From: Thecaphora thlaspeos
Taxonomy: Eukaryota; Basidiomycota; Ustilaginomycetes; Urocystidales; Glomosporiaceae
Assembly (NCBI GenBank): GCA_900291925.1
Contig: UWYS01000010.1
Span: 558,001 to 622,000 of the forward strand
Direction: 5' to 3'
Length of the DNA stretch: 64,000 bases
In this document: positions 1 to 12,000 of the stretch, piece by piece
Layout: each line of letters opens with the position of its first letter
Numbering within the stretch: the first letter of the stretch is position 1
The notes under the pieces: model-generated
Told to the model about the DNA's origin: nothing
Database searches by the model: none
Seen by the model: only the letters and a program-made list of their open reading frames with translations
Program-made: the position numbers and the translations under genes

Positions 1-2461
1 AGGAGAGGGATCCGACATCGTCAGAACGCGGTACAGGTACTACGACGCGGGTGCGGGAGTGACGATGCAATGAATTGAAGCGTTTCTCCACCCACCCCAG
101 CAGGAGGAGATGTCGAGGGCTGAATGCGGGTTCCTGATCAACTGAGCCTATCCCTGCGCTCAATCCACGTCGCTACGAGATCATCATACCGGGTATGAGG
201 TATCATTGTCTCGTATCGCCGACTCGTCTCTCCATTTCGATTTCGTCAGCGACGTCTTGGTCTGACCAGTCTAGATGGATCCGTCCGACTCCTTTTCCCT
301 TGCCTCTGGTTTGGCTCGCTTGAGAAGACGTGTAAGTACAGTACCTCGGTGGTGATACATGCGATGGGGCACGACCACAGTCAGAAGGAGATAATCGGTC
401 CTCCCCTCGTTCCTTGTGTATTCCTACCGCTTTACCGTACCGTACCTTTCAATGCAGGGTCGCTCGCTTCTTCTCGGTGGAAGCGAGAAGGATACCGCTA
501 AAATTTAGTACATACGTACCTGCCTAAACCTGTGTCTGTTGCAAATGTCGCTTCGTATTCGACAGATCTTGTCGATGATTACAGTATAGTACGTCGGTGC
601 GGTTGTCAAGAGATAGCTAGTCATGGGCGTTCGTTGGTGTGAGAAGCCACTCCGACGAGGGGTACGGTACGGTACGGTACGGTATTGGGTCATATCTCAA
701 GATTCGATCATGCTTGGTCCCAACATCCATCGTGACGACCTTGCTTCGTCCCTGTGAGATTTTTTTGTGGTCGTTCGTGCGTTCGGACACGTCAGAGGGT
801 CAAAGGAGACGGAAGGCAAGAGAGGCACGTGGCAGGGCCAACGCGCGGCGGCGTCTGCTCTCGCCGTTCCCTCCCTTCGTGTCTGCGCTCGCTACCCCCT
901 TGCATGTAGTTTGCTTATTTCCGTCTCGCGCGCCCTGCGCTCTTCTACGCCTCGCTCTCATGCGGCGCTCGACCGGCCGGCCTTACGGCGCCGGCTAGAT
1001 GCCGCGTGTCCAGGCTGCACAGGCTAGGGGCGGGTCAATTCCGCTGAGGCAGGGTCGGCTTCTCGGCTTCTCGGCTTCTCGGCCACTCGGCCACTCGGCC
1101 GCTCGGCCACGCTTCACAGCAGGCCGCCGCTGCCTCGCTTCCCCCGTCGGCGTCCACCGCCCTTAACCCTGCCTGGGCCCGCGTTTGCTCCTCGGCTTTG
1201 CCTGGTGATGCAAGGCGCCGTGCGTGGCTGGCACTCGAAGCGTACGTAGCGAAATCTCTCCACCTCGCCGCCTGCCGCCTGCCGCCTGCCGCCTGCCGCC
1301 CTCTCTTGTCTTTGAGCAGACTCCGGCGTGGTCCCGACCCAGCGGGCATCCCGACGTGGCGTCTCCCTTTGCCTTCTCTCGCACCATCTCATCGTCGTCC
1401 CTCTTGCCCTGTCGATACCAGCGCCACCGCCTCCGCCGGCCTCGATCCGTCGCCGTCGCTCTTCTGTCCGCTCCCTCCCTGCCGCTCTTTTCCCGCCACT
1501 TCGCCCTTGTCGGATCGGTATCCGAGCCGCTTTCAGAGACTCTTCGTCACCTTCGACCGGAATCCTGCCCCGCCGGCCACCGGGTCCTCTCCCGCTCAAC
1601 CATATGCTCCCTATTGGCCACACCGAGGCCTTGACAGAGTCACCGCTGCTCGCTTTTGACCGCTTTCGTCACCCCTCTTCCCGCCATCTCGAGTCCCGAA
1701 ACGCCCTTGCGGACTGCACGGCAGTAACGCTAGGCGCCGGGCTGTATATCAGCCTCGCCACGACTAAAGTTTGCCAGCGCCACACCTGCCAGCACCCCCC
1801 AACTCTCTCGCCAATCATCTTTTTACGATCAACGTCGCTCCCCACCGACATCTGGACGACGGCACCAGGCCTAAGTTATAGCGCCTTCAACCCCTCCGGC
1901 GCTCGGATCCTCGCCCTAATCTCAGTCTGCTCCATTGTCTGAACGCCCTCGCTGGCGTCGCCCAATCCCGACCCTGGCTTGGCAGCTTTCGAAGCTTAGG
2001 CTCAGCTGCGATCTCGTCTGAACCCGATCCCGACCTCTGAACGAGCGTTCCAGCGCCGGCGCATCGTTGCTGTCGCAAGCTCCTAGGCGCTGTGCACATC
2101 GCTGTGCACGTCTTCATGGTGGCGCATCCTTTCAGTCCACCGTCAAGCAACTCGCTTACGCTCCGAGACTACCGAGCAGCCCTCACCCTCGTCGCCTAAG
2201 CCGAGTGGCTGCTCAAGCTCATCCTGATCTGGCCGTACGGCATCGACCAAGCCTTGCGAGTTCAAAGGAGTCAGCTGGTGCATGGAACGGCAGATCCTGA
2301 CTACGCCCCCCGACAAAGCGTAGCCGGTCCGCCTCCTGCCAGGCGAGTCTCGCCACACCATCGCTGCCGGTGCCCTCCTGTTTCGACGGCCTGCACCACC
2401 TACCTCGCGGTGGCTAGCCGAAGACGCCATTGTTCGTCACAGCCGCCACACGGCAGCCGCG
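1..2461. other. Gene-free left flank / upstream region of the GPCR gene
   Basis: No open frame here has a recognisable domain, and overlapping frames on both strands look like GC-rich shadows. It contains simple repeats: a run of GGTAC units near 660-683, a TCGGCTTC / CACTCGGC direct-repeat block at 1056-1110, and a CTGCCGC repeat near 1268-1299. TACAGTA heptamers lie at 337 and 580. The part just before 2462 is presumably promoter and 5' leader of the GPCR gene. Confidence 0.5.
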
Positions 2462-2854
2462 ATGCGGTCGCATCCGGGCCCGCTGCCGTCCCGCTCCTTG
2501 TTTGGACTCGGGGCGGGCGAGGACGGGGCGATATCCTCGCTCGACGCCACCGGGCTCGGCCTGATGCGACGGCGGTCGGTCTTTAGCATCCAGAGCATCG
2601 GCAACGCCGCCAGCATCGTTGACCTCGTCATCTGCCTCCTCTCCTTCGTCGGGTCCCTCTTTATCATCCTCCCCTACATGTTCAGCAAGAATTCGCGAAA
2701 GCTTCGCCACGCCCTGATTGTCGGTCTGGCGACCAGCGACCTCGTCGCAAGGTGAGCAAGCAGCCACGGCACCATCCGTCCCACGGCAACGCTTTGGTAA
2801 GCTGACCAACGCTCTGCCTTTCTCACCTCGCCTGTTTCCTTCTCTTTTTTTTTC

Positions 2855-2897
<43 letters not shown>

Positions 2898-5628
2898 TCG
2901 GCCTCCTTCCCTTGCTCCGCCTCGCGCTCCACTTTCGCTCTGCAACAGTATTGTCGTAATCATCAGCACCACCTGCCTCTTCGCCGGGGTCGACCTGACG
3001 CGGACAAGGGCCTTCTGCGGCTTTCTCGGCTACATGCTCTTCGTCTCGGTCTTCTCACAGCACCTCTGGAACCTAGCGTGAGCAAGCAGCGTGCGGACGT
3101 CGCGCGGGAGGGCCCCCAAAACAGGGTCGACGTACAATACTGACCCCTTCGCTTTCTCCCTCTATTTGTACTCCGCCCTCCGCCCGTGCGTGCTTGGTGA
3201 TTCCGCCGCCGCCGCTGCTAGGATCGCGACGGTGACATACATGATCCTCATCCATCCCCTCTCGTCGTTCACGCTGACGGTCGAGCGGCGCCTCGTCTGG
3301 CTGTGGCCCCTGTTCTGGGGCTTTGCCTTCTTCGTCCACGGCATCGCCTGGATCTGGTCCAGTTACAGCTACGTCGGCAGGTACTGCACCATGAACTCCA
3401 GGGGAGCCTTTACGGCCGTCTTCCTATTCGTGCCGCGCGGCATCGTGACAGTGGTCATCGTTATCCTCTACACGCATCTCTTCTTCTTCCTCCGCAGGAC
3501 CAACCTGTTCAAGGCGGTCTCAAACATCTCTGGCTCGCAGCAGCACTCTGGCTCCAAAACTCCACGGCAGCATACTTCCTCTTCACTAGCGGACGACGAT
3601 GGCAGGGCGGCCAACATTCCATCGAGGCAGGACGTTGGCACCGGTAGCGGCGGGGTAGACGGCGACGGTCTTTCGTTTGCCACCGCCCCTTACATTACTG
3701 CTTCGTCCAACTCGTCGACGATTGAGGGCATCGCCGGATCGACGAGCAGCAAGCGGTCGTTGCGGCCCATCTTCCTCTCTGCGGCGAACCAAAAGCGGGA
3801 CGCTGTTGCTGCCAGCGAGGGCGAGGTGGAGGTGATTGCAGAGAGCGACGATCCGAGAATGATCTCCAAGAGGCGGACGTCGCCGTCGCCGAGGCCTCCA
3901 ACGATAGAGCTGCAGGAGTTCTCCACCAGCAGCACGCTCGACCAGCGCCACGCTCGCCACAAAGCCGAGGCCGGGGCAGGAGCAGAAGTTGCTGAGCGGG
4001 CATCGACCGCCGTCCTCGACAAGTTGCTGTGGAAGACGGCGCGGCAGGCGCGATCCGCCGAAGGTGAGGGGCTGTCGAGTCGTAGTCCACAAGTCGAGGC
4101 CGGTCGGGCCGGAAGGCCACAGGATGGGCTGGTAGACTCGCCGCCGTCAAGTTCGAAGGGTAGAATGTCTCGAGATAGCCTCTACAGCACGAGGTCAGCT
4201 TCGGATCCGCCAACTGCCGCCGGCCTGCAGGCTGGCCTGGCCGCGGCCAGCAGCGCCACAGGTACGGAGCCGATCGGCGCCGGCCGCACCAGCATCGGCA
4301 GTACCCGCTCGGGGCAGGGCGAGCAGACGGCGGGAGCTTCGGTCTCCACAATACACTGTGCTGTCGGCGACCCGAGCCCTGCAGAAGCATCAGCGTCTGA
4401 CGCTGGCTCCGCATTCGCATCCCAGCCAGGGCAAGGGGACGGTACGCGCCTTTTGACCTCGGCCGATTGGCGTCTCGCCAAGCAAGGAGGACCGTCGAGC
4501 AGCTTTAGGCACGGCAGGGGGCCCTTGTCGCCGAACAAGAGGCCTTCGACAACGGAGAGTTACCAGACCAGGGCACCGCCGCCCCCGCGCTACGCCGACA
4601 ATTCGGACTCCTCCTATCCGAGTCGCACCAGCTCCTCATCTCACACCTACATGGTTGGGGACAAGGCGGGCCGGCGGATGCTGATGAGGCGCGCCTCGTT
4701 TGGCGATCTCAGCGAGGGGTCGGACGAGGACGAGGACCTCTACAGCTTCCGGCCGATGCGTCCGCGGAAGGACGTGAGCGATTTCGACATGGTCAGCGCC
4801 CCGCGCGAGCATCTCAAGCACCTGAACGCGCCCAAGATCTGGGCCAATATGGGAGAGATGCTAGCGATGGGTGACGACCATCGGTTCGACGACGACGGCG
4901 CCGCCGCCGCTGCGGGCAGCAAGGCGTGCCAGGGTGGCCCGGTCGATGGCTCGGTCGTCATCCCCATGCCCCACACTGAGCGAGACTTTGAGCAGACGCT
5001 CGGCGCGGACTGGAGCTGGGGCATGGACGTCACGTCGCCGAGGACCGAGAATATCCCGTGCGGCGGCCGGCCCAGTTCGGCTCAGAAGGGAGGCAGCCGG
5101 AAGCTGCTGCAGGGGGGAAAGGTGTTTGGCCGAGACAAGCAGCAGCAGCAGCAGAGCGCCGGGCAAGGATCGAACATAACGACGGCCTCGTCGAGCTCGG
5201 ACGGCCAGGGTGTGGACAGCTTGGGGAGCACGCTCAACCGACAGGCGAGCCTGCTGATGCTCCTATACCCGGCGGCATACGTGTTGCTGTTTTCGCTGTC
5301 GATCATCCGGATCATCGACGACCTGGCCAACGACACGAGCAGGTCACGGTCGCAGGAGGTGCTCCACACGCTCAGCCGGTGGTTCATCTTTGCGCAGGGC
5401 TTGCTGGACGCCATCATCTTCCAGTTTATCGAAAGGCAGTTCCGGATGCGGATGAAGCGGAGGCGGCGGCGGGCGATGGGCGAGTGGACCGACGATCCTT
5501 TCTGGACAAAGGTGGGCAAGGACACGATGCGACTGGTGCGCCGTGCGGTGGGCCGGCAGGAGAAGCCGTCGCCCGAGGCCGAGGAGATGACGTTCCGCAG
5601 AGGAACGAGCCAATCTAGGTCGGCGTAA
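2462..5628 (+). CDS. Seven-transmembrane receptor, cAMP-receptor/Git3-like GPCR
   Basis: Three exons fit splice consensus and frame: 2462-2751, 2949-3077 and 3222-5628, giving about 941 residues. TM1 spans roughly residues 51-73, TM2 81-110 across the first splice, and TM3 and TM4 follow the second and third exon starts. TM5 is near 202-230, TM6 near 816-838 and TM7 near 860-876, followed by a basic R/K-rich tail. The roughly 585-residue third intracellular loop is rich in Ser, Gly, Pro and acidic patches and is probably a phosphoregulated cytoplasmic domain. The arrangement matches fungal Git3/Dictyostelium CAR-like receptors that couple to heterotrimeric G proteins at the plasma membrane in nutrient or signal sensing. 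The ligand cannot be read from sequence. Intron 1 holds a (TC)n tract, and a longer (CT)n tract follows the stop codon. Confidence 0.77.
2861..2894. repeat. (TC)n microsatellite in GPCR intron 1
   Basis: A perfect TC dinucleotide tract of about 17 units forms most of the pyrimidine-rich 3' half of the first GPCR intron, upstream of its acceptor at 2948. Confidence 0.95.
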
Positions 5629-5716
5629 GGGCGCGAGTGCAGGTGTAGACGCTCCCTGCCTCGCCCCACCTTCTCCGTTGGCCGCTGCACAAGAGTCGTG
5701 CCGAGTCCCTCTCTCC

Positions 5717-5720
<4 letters not shown>

Positions 5721-5787
<67 letters not shown>
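5721..5787. repeat. (CT)n microsatellite downstream of the GPCR gene
   Basis: A perfect CT tract of about 33 units begins roughly 90 bases after the GPCR stop codon and probably lies in its 3' UTR. The opposite strand gives an artefactual Arg-Glu repeat frame. Confidence 0.95.
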
Positions 5788-5790
<3 letters not shown>

Positions 5791-6372
5791 ATCTCTCACA
5801 TGTATAACAGACGCGACGCCATACCGTCGTTCAAGCGTAATCTTCTAGGATGGACTGCAACAGCCTCTCTTGCGCTACTGAGCTGCACACCGCTGCTGTA
5901 CTTGCACGCGCACGTTCGATCCTAGTGCGCTTTGGCCGCTACGTTGTGCCGCGCAGCAGCTATGTATGTGGTAGTGTCTGATGAGAGGAGCTTTGAGTGC
6001 AGGGGTGCGTATATGAGTCTTGAGGCAGGACGATGATGCTGCGTTCGGTGTAGTCTGGCTTGTCTGCGCCGAGGTGAATGGTGGCGATGCGGGTGGAGGT
6101 GGCGATGGCGCGGGTCAGAGGCACACGGAGGGCGGTCCGAGCATTCGGGACAGGCAGCTGGACCCTGCGTCACGCGTGCGCGCCGTGCACGCGCCATGCA
6201 CCTCCACATCATCGTCCCGCTCATGGTGACTACTTAGTCAGGCGCGCGCCTCAGGCCTAAAGCTAGTCACCCGTCTGCCTTGTCGCCATCCCACCGACCA
6301 TCACCCCTCCCCCCCCCCGTCTCCCTCGAATTCACTGCCATCCACCCCATCTCGCCATCTAGCCAGACAAGC
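5788..6372. other. Intergenic spacer between GPCR and acetate kinase genes
   Basis: No supportable gene. It should contain the end of the GPCR transcript and the promoter of acetate kinase; a C-rich run sits near 6309-6318, shortly before the kinase start. Confidence 0.5.
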
Positions 6373-8237
6373 ATGCCCGAACTCCTCGAGACTCTCGCAT
6401 CCCACGCCCTCGCCAAACGCCAGGCAAGCCAGTCCCACGCCGCCATAACCGCCGCCCGCAGCAACAAGGAAAACGAGCAAGGTCAACTGGTGTCCCTCAA
6501 TGCGTAGGTCACTCCTTCCATCCCACTCCTCCTCTTGCCTCAACGTCGCCAGAGTAACTGAATTCGTGTTGCCGACAACAGCGGTTCATCGAGTCTCAAG
6601 TTCAAGGTCTACGATCGTACCAAGCTAGGCGGACAAGGCAGCGTCGCCAAGGCCTGGGTGCTCAGTGGCAGCATCAAGATCAAGGATGACAAGGCAGTGT
6701 TGAAGATCGGAGAGGATCAGGAAGAGGTGATCTCAGAGCTTCAACATTGTGCATTACTGCAAGCGACCGTCAGCTCGAAGGCTGAGTTTTGCGTCTCCTT
6801 TGTCCCTCGCCCCTCGTCCCTTGCCCCTCGTCCCGACCGCCTGCCCGCCGGCCATCGAGCAGCAACTGTCGACGCCCGACCTGGACGACTCCGATACACT
6901 GCACAACCTCATCGACCGCATCTCTACATACGGCAAGATCACGCACATCGTCCACCGCATCGTTCACGGCGCCTCACTCCCGCAATGCGTCAGCCTTACG
7001 CGTTCCGACTCATCAGCTCTCTCGACTTTGACCTTCCTCTCCTCGTTCGCACCTCTTCACAACGCCATATCGGTCTCGATGATTCGCGCCCTGCTCTCCT
7101 CTTCGTCTCTGGATGAATCGGTCGTCCATCTGTGCTGTTTCGATACGACGTTCCACCACGCCATGCCTGCGCGCTCGTACCGCTATCTCGTCGATCCCAA
7201 GCTGGCCGGAAGCGAGCTGCCAGGTGGCATGGAGATGAGAAAGTGGGGATTCCACGGCATCTCCTACGCCTCCATCCTCGACACCCTCTCGCATCGGCTC
7301 AAGAAGAACAAGGAAGAGCTCAACGTCATCGTCTGCCACCTCGGAAGCGGGAGCAGCATCTGCGCCGTGAAAGGCGGACAGAGCTTCGACACCACCATGG
7401 GCCTCACACCCCTCGAGGGTCTACCTGGTGGAACTCGAAGTGGAAGCGTCGATCCCGTCCTCGCTTTGCACATCTCCAGGTCCGCGCTAACGGACGACAA
7501 CGGTAAACGACAGGATCCATTCGCCACCGTCGATCTGGGACAGGGCATCCGCGTCTCCAAAGCAGAAATAATGCTGAACAAGCAGAGCGGATTCAAGGCC
7601 ATCTGTGGAACGAATGACTTTCAAGAGGTCGTAGAGAGGTGGAAGCGCGGAGACGAGGATGCCGGCATGTGCTTTGACGTGTTTGTGGACAAGATCGTAG
7701 AGGTGATCGGAGGGTATTACTGTGAGTTGCCGTTCGCTGCCATCCATGAGCGGAGATGCTAATGATGTATCGCTGACACCACCGCCCCTGCCATCCCCTG
7801 GCGACGCATCCTCACCGCAGTCAAGATGGCATCGACCAACGCGCTCGATGCCGTCGTGTTTAGCGGCGGCATAGGAGAAGGATCGACCGATTTGAGGAAA
7901 GAGATTGCACAGCGTCTCGAACGCACGCCTCTACGTGTCGCTTCGCCTTCAACCGGCTTCACCGCTTCCTTCCAGCAAGCCGAGGAAGACCAAGTAACCC
8001 TATTGAAGAGGACCGAGCTAGACCTCAAGCACGACACGGAGAGAGGAAAAGGAGGCGTGGATTGGTTCGTCGTAAAGGTACGTTTGAGCTACGCATTTAC
8101 TGCGAGAACAAAGGAGGGCAACGGAAGCGGACTTACACTGAGACGTTGCACGCATCCACGACGACGATGGCAACTGCAAATAGACCGACGAAGAAGGCGA
8201 GATGGCAAACGAGGTGAAGCGATACATGTCGTGGTGA
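6373..8237 (+). CDS. Acetate kinase
   Basis: Catalyses reversible phosphoryl transfer between acetyl phosphate and ADP; in fungi it usually partners a phosphoketolase or phosphotransacetylase. Proposed exons are 6373-6503, 6582-6726, 6863-7721, 7821-8077 and 8184-8237, about 481 residues. Seen directly: the N-terminal NAGSSSLKFK phosphate-binding motif rebuilt across the first splice, the HRIVHG motif, FDTTFH with the catalytic Asp, WGFHG, the LGSGSS loop, GGTRSG with the catalytic Arg, and SGGIGEG with the C-terminal Glu. The second intron (6727-6862) is the least certain; it was chosen because it restores frame. The protein is longer than the usual 400-420 residues because of an N-terminal extension of about 40 residues. 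The family's GFHGTSH reads GFHGISY here, and HGG reads HGA. Confidence 0.9.
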
Positions 8238-9060
8238 GCCTTCTTTCCCTGCTCTGCGAGACGGTGAGCACATCCTTCCCACGACCATAAACACGCAAGA
8301 GGTCGTTCTGGGACCGATGGATCCTCGACGTTCTGCTTCTGCATGTTATGCGACCTGCTTTGCCATTCCCCCAGTCCGAGACGAGCGAGTCCAGGCAGAC
8401 TAAAAGCGACACTACTGCGATCAGGAGACGAAGCGATGGATACAATCGAAGAACGAACGGAAAAAGAGAGTGAAAGGGGGGAGGAAGACGAAGGTATGCG
8501 AGAGAATGAACCTCGGTCGATGGATAGTTGGGTCGTGTAACGAGTGCGTGGTGTTATAACGAGACGGAAAAGGGGAGGGAGGGATTACGAAGAGGTCATA
8601 GAGGGGCCTGCCTTTGTTGTTCTGTATACGTATGGCGGGAGGTACAGTAGGAGTGAGTGAAGACGGCCTTTGTATCGGACCAAACGGGGAAAGAAGGACC
8701 AAGGACGAGGGGAAAGAGGGAGAGGTCACGAGAGTAGCTCGACCAGCATCGAGGAGGTTGCGTTACGCCTTGCGCCCTGGGCCAGGAGGACGATACGGAC
8801 GAGAGCGCGTAGCACTTCCTTGATGATCAAGAGATGACGTAGCTTTCTCCCTTGCTCCTCATCCTCCTCCTCCTCGACGACAGCAGCGGCGACGATGGAG
8901 GAAGAGGAAGTCATGGCGTTCCCAAATGTCGATACGGCAGCCAGGGAAGCTGTCCATCCACCCAGGACCTTCGTCGACCTAGCCACGATGCCGAGACGTC
9001 GTTGGGGTGGGTTGAGGTCGACTTTTTTCCGACATTGTACCAACAACGAAAGCAGGCGTC
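8238..9060. other. Convergent intergenic spacer
   Basis: This 0.8 kb lies between the 3' ends of the acetate kinase gene (+) and the large Ser-rich gene (-). Nothing codes convincingly; one TACAGTA heptamer is at 8643. Confidence 0.5.
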
Positions 9061-12000
9061 TCAAAAATTCGTCACTATCGCCCACATTGCACCGCTCCAT
9101 CCTGCGAGGACCAGGAGACTGCCAACGACGGCTGCGATGCGGTTGTAGAGGATGTAGCGTTCTAGCTTTCCCCACTGGGCCAGGTGCGAGGAGAGAGGCG
9201 AACGGGAAGAAAGCGGTCGTGTCGATGTGTAGCGGTGGCGTAGGGGACGGACGAATGGGTGGGTGAAGGCGTCATCCCCCTTGCTTGTCGGATCGGGATG
9301 CACGGGGAGGTGATGCTGTGGCGTAGTGCAACGCGAAAGGTCAGACGAGGTCGAGCAAGAGGTCGTTTCGGCTCCACCGTCGACCTGCTCGAGCGATCGA
9401 CCCATCCGCGCCGCCTTGGCCTTTTCGACCAACTCCCCTCTCATCCTCTCGTACTCTACGTCTCGTGAATTGTCCACCGACGTCTCCTCCATCTCGGCCA
9501 ACTGAGCCAGTGGCGTTCCGGATCGGGAGAACGACCCCGATCCGCCACCACCGCCGCTGAGACTGGAGGGAGGACCTTCGACGACGCGTACGGGACTTTG
9601 GTACAGTGCGACTTGCGGCTGTCGATCGATGAGCGAAACGAGGCTCTTGATCCGACTGCGCGGTATCGTGCTCGGATCGACGTGCGTCACGTTCGCGGCG
9701 TTGGTCGTTCCTGCCGTGCCTGTCGACGAGGAGAGGATGGAGAGTGTACGGTGGCTACCCTGCGAATGGTACGAGGCCAAGGTGTTTTGACCTCGCACAA
9801 GACGCTTCACCTCCTGGCTAGAGGAGGTTTTGCTGCGCGTCAATGCCGAATCGACAGTGTCCGACTCATCTCGGGCGGCGGGACCATCGTGGTGCTGGTG
9901 TTGGTGTAGCGCCGGAGACGATCCGCCATAGCTAGACGTCCCAGCGACAGAGGCGGCTACCATGTTGGGCTCGTGCTGCCAGAACTCGACCCTGTTCCTC
10001 GTCTGGCGCGTGACGACACGATCTTGATCGTCCAACCACCATCCACCTATGAGCCACAACCACGGCATGCCCAGGAAGCCGGCCCAGAACATGCTCTTGG
10101 ACGGTGTGGCGCTGTCGAAGTACCGAGAGGGCGCAGCGAACGACGCCATGCTGGATCCGAACATGTTGTGTCGTCGCACATGGACTTCTGTGCGCCCTTC
10201 TACGTCACCGCGCAACGACAAAAGGTGCGGAGACTGTTTGCCGAACGTGTGCACTCGATCAACACCGACGCCGTTGATGCTCTGCGCGCTCGTAGGTCGC
10301 CGTGCCGCCGTGAGGGGATCTTGGAAGTCGCCACCCTCTTCCTCCTCCAGGCCCGGTGCGAGATTGTTGGCGAAACGTGCAGTCCTAGACCGTCGATGCA
10401 GACCGAGTATCGGATCGGGTCGCTGTACCCGCACAGAGGCGGGTCTTTGCTGCTGATGATCCATCGTCGCAGAGAAGCTCGAAGACGTCACGGTAGATCC
10501 GTACCGAGAGGCAGCGGTGGCGGGAGCGACGGCGGTAGCGTTGAGGATGCTGGCCGTCCGAGTCTGGCTGGCGAGGAGACGTAACTTGGCTCGACTGCGT
10601 TCCACCTCTCCCAGCGTAAGGCCCGTGTGGGATGCGTCCATGATCGGCGGGATGGCTTTGGCGGGAGAGGCGAGGTCCTGGTCCGGGCCGGTACCCCAGT
10701 CATTGGGCTCGAAACGCATCCTCGGCGTAAAGCCGGAAGGACTAGACGCGACCCTAGGACTCTTGAGCCCGTCCAGCGGGTTGGCAGCGACGGCCTCGCC
10801 AGCCATCGTCGTCTGCGAAGCAACCTGGTCGAGCGCCCTCTCCTTTCCTCCGAACAGCGTCATCGAGATTCGACGGCCGTGGTTCACCTTCGAGCCCGCC
10901 GAGGGGGCAGACACAGCATGCTGCCCGCTTGCCTCTACGGTCCTGCCTGCCGTCCAGGGTGAGGCGAGCTGGCCGTCATCTTTGATGTAAGCGATGCCAG
11001 AGTTTCGTTTCTGCTTGCGCTCCGCCGCGCTCATTCGTCTCGAGGCCTTGGTGCTCTCTACCCGCTGTAGAGCGGCGGGCGGGTCCATCATCGCGAGAAG
11101 AGGCCTGCCGACGTCACATTTCGGCAGACGTTCGAGTTCCCGCTGCTTGAGTGCAGGTGAAGACGGACGTTGAGTCGAGAAGGTAGCACCGTCGTTGGGC
11201 AGCAATGCGGTCGGTGGGGCGGAGAAGGAGCCTTGGGCCACCAGGTTTTTGGTGACACGCTGTGCATCGCCGGCCGCCTTCTCCCTCCCTTCACCGTAGT
11301 CAGGCGTCAGCACGGCCGTCGGCGCGCTCGGTCGACGATTGAGCAGCGTGAGCATGCGGAAGGGCGGTCGTTTGGCGTTGCCCTCTTCCATCGTCTTGAT
11401 TGACTGAGAACGTCCCAGCGCACCACCACCACCCTGCGGCTGTGGGGATCTTGTTCCGGATCCGACAACACCCCATAGCTTCGTCTTCCACCTTCCCTTG
11501 CCGCCATCCTGCTGCTGCTGCTGCTGCTGCTGCTGCAAGGTGGATGACGACACACCGAGATGTTTGTCCTGCTGATGTCCGAGGTCCAGATCGATAAAGT
11601 CCGAGGGTTGTCCAAAGGTATCGCCGGCGAAAGGCGATGGCGGCGTAGGGTTGTAGACGAACGCAGAAATGATGGATGCCAAACTCGACGATTCGCGCAG
11701 GGTGTGGTTGTTGGTTCGTCGCAGATCCACCACCGCGCGATGGACAGCGAGGTTGCTATCACCCGCACCGCGGCCTACCGCGATGGACGCCTTGCCATTC
11801 CCGCTGCCGCCGCCGACGAGGAGGCTTTCGAGGTCTCCGACAGAGTTGGATCCGAGCAGCTTCCCGCTAAACGTTCTCGGTGATCTGCAGCCGTCCGGGA
11901 GGAGCGGGCTGGCTCCTTCCGCCAAGCCCAGACCGAGGCCAAGGTCGAGCCCGAGCGCACCGCCAACGGATCGCTGGTAGGCCGATGCTAAGGGGTGGTG

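Noticed and set aside
1198..1942. Several overlapping plus-strand frames of 136-204 residues
   Set aside because: Three overlapping frames with equal length and repeat-driven composition point to GC bias, not coding.
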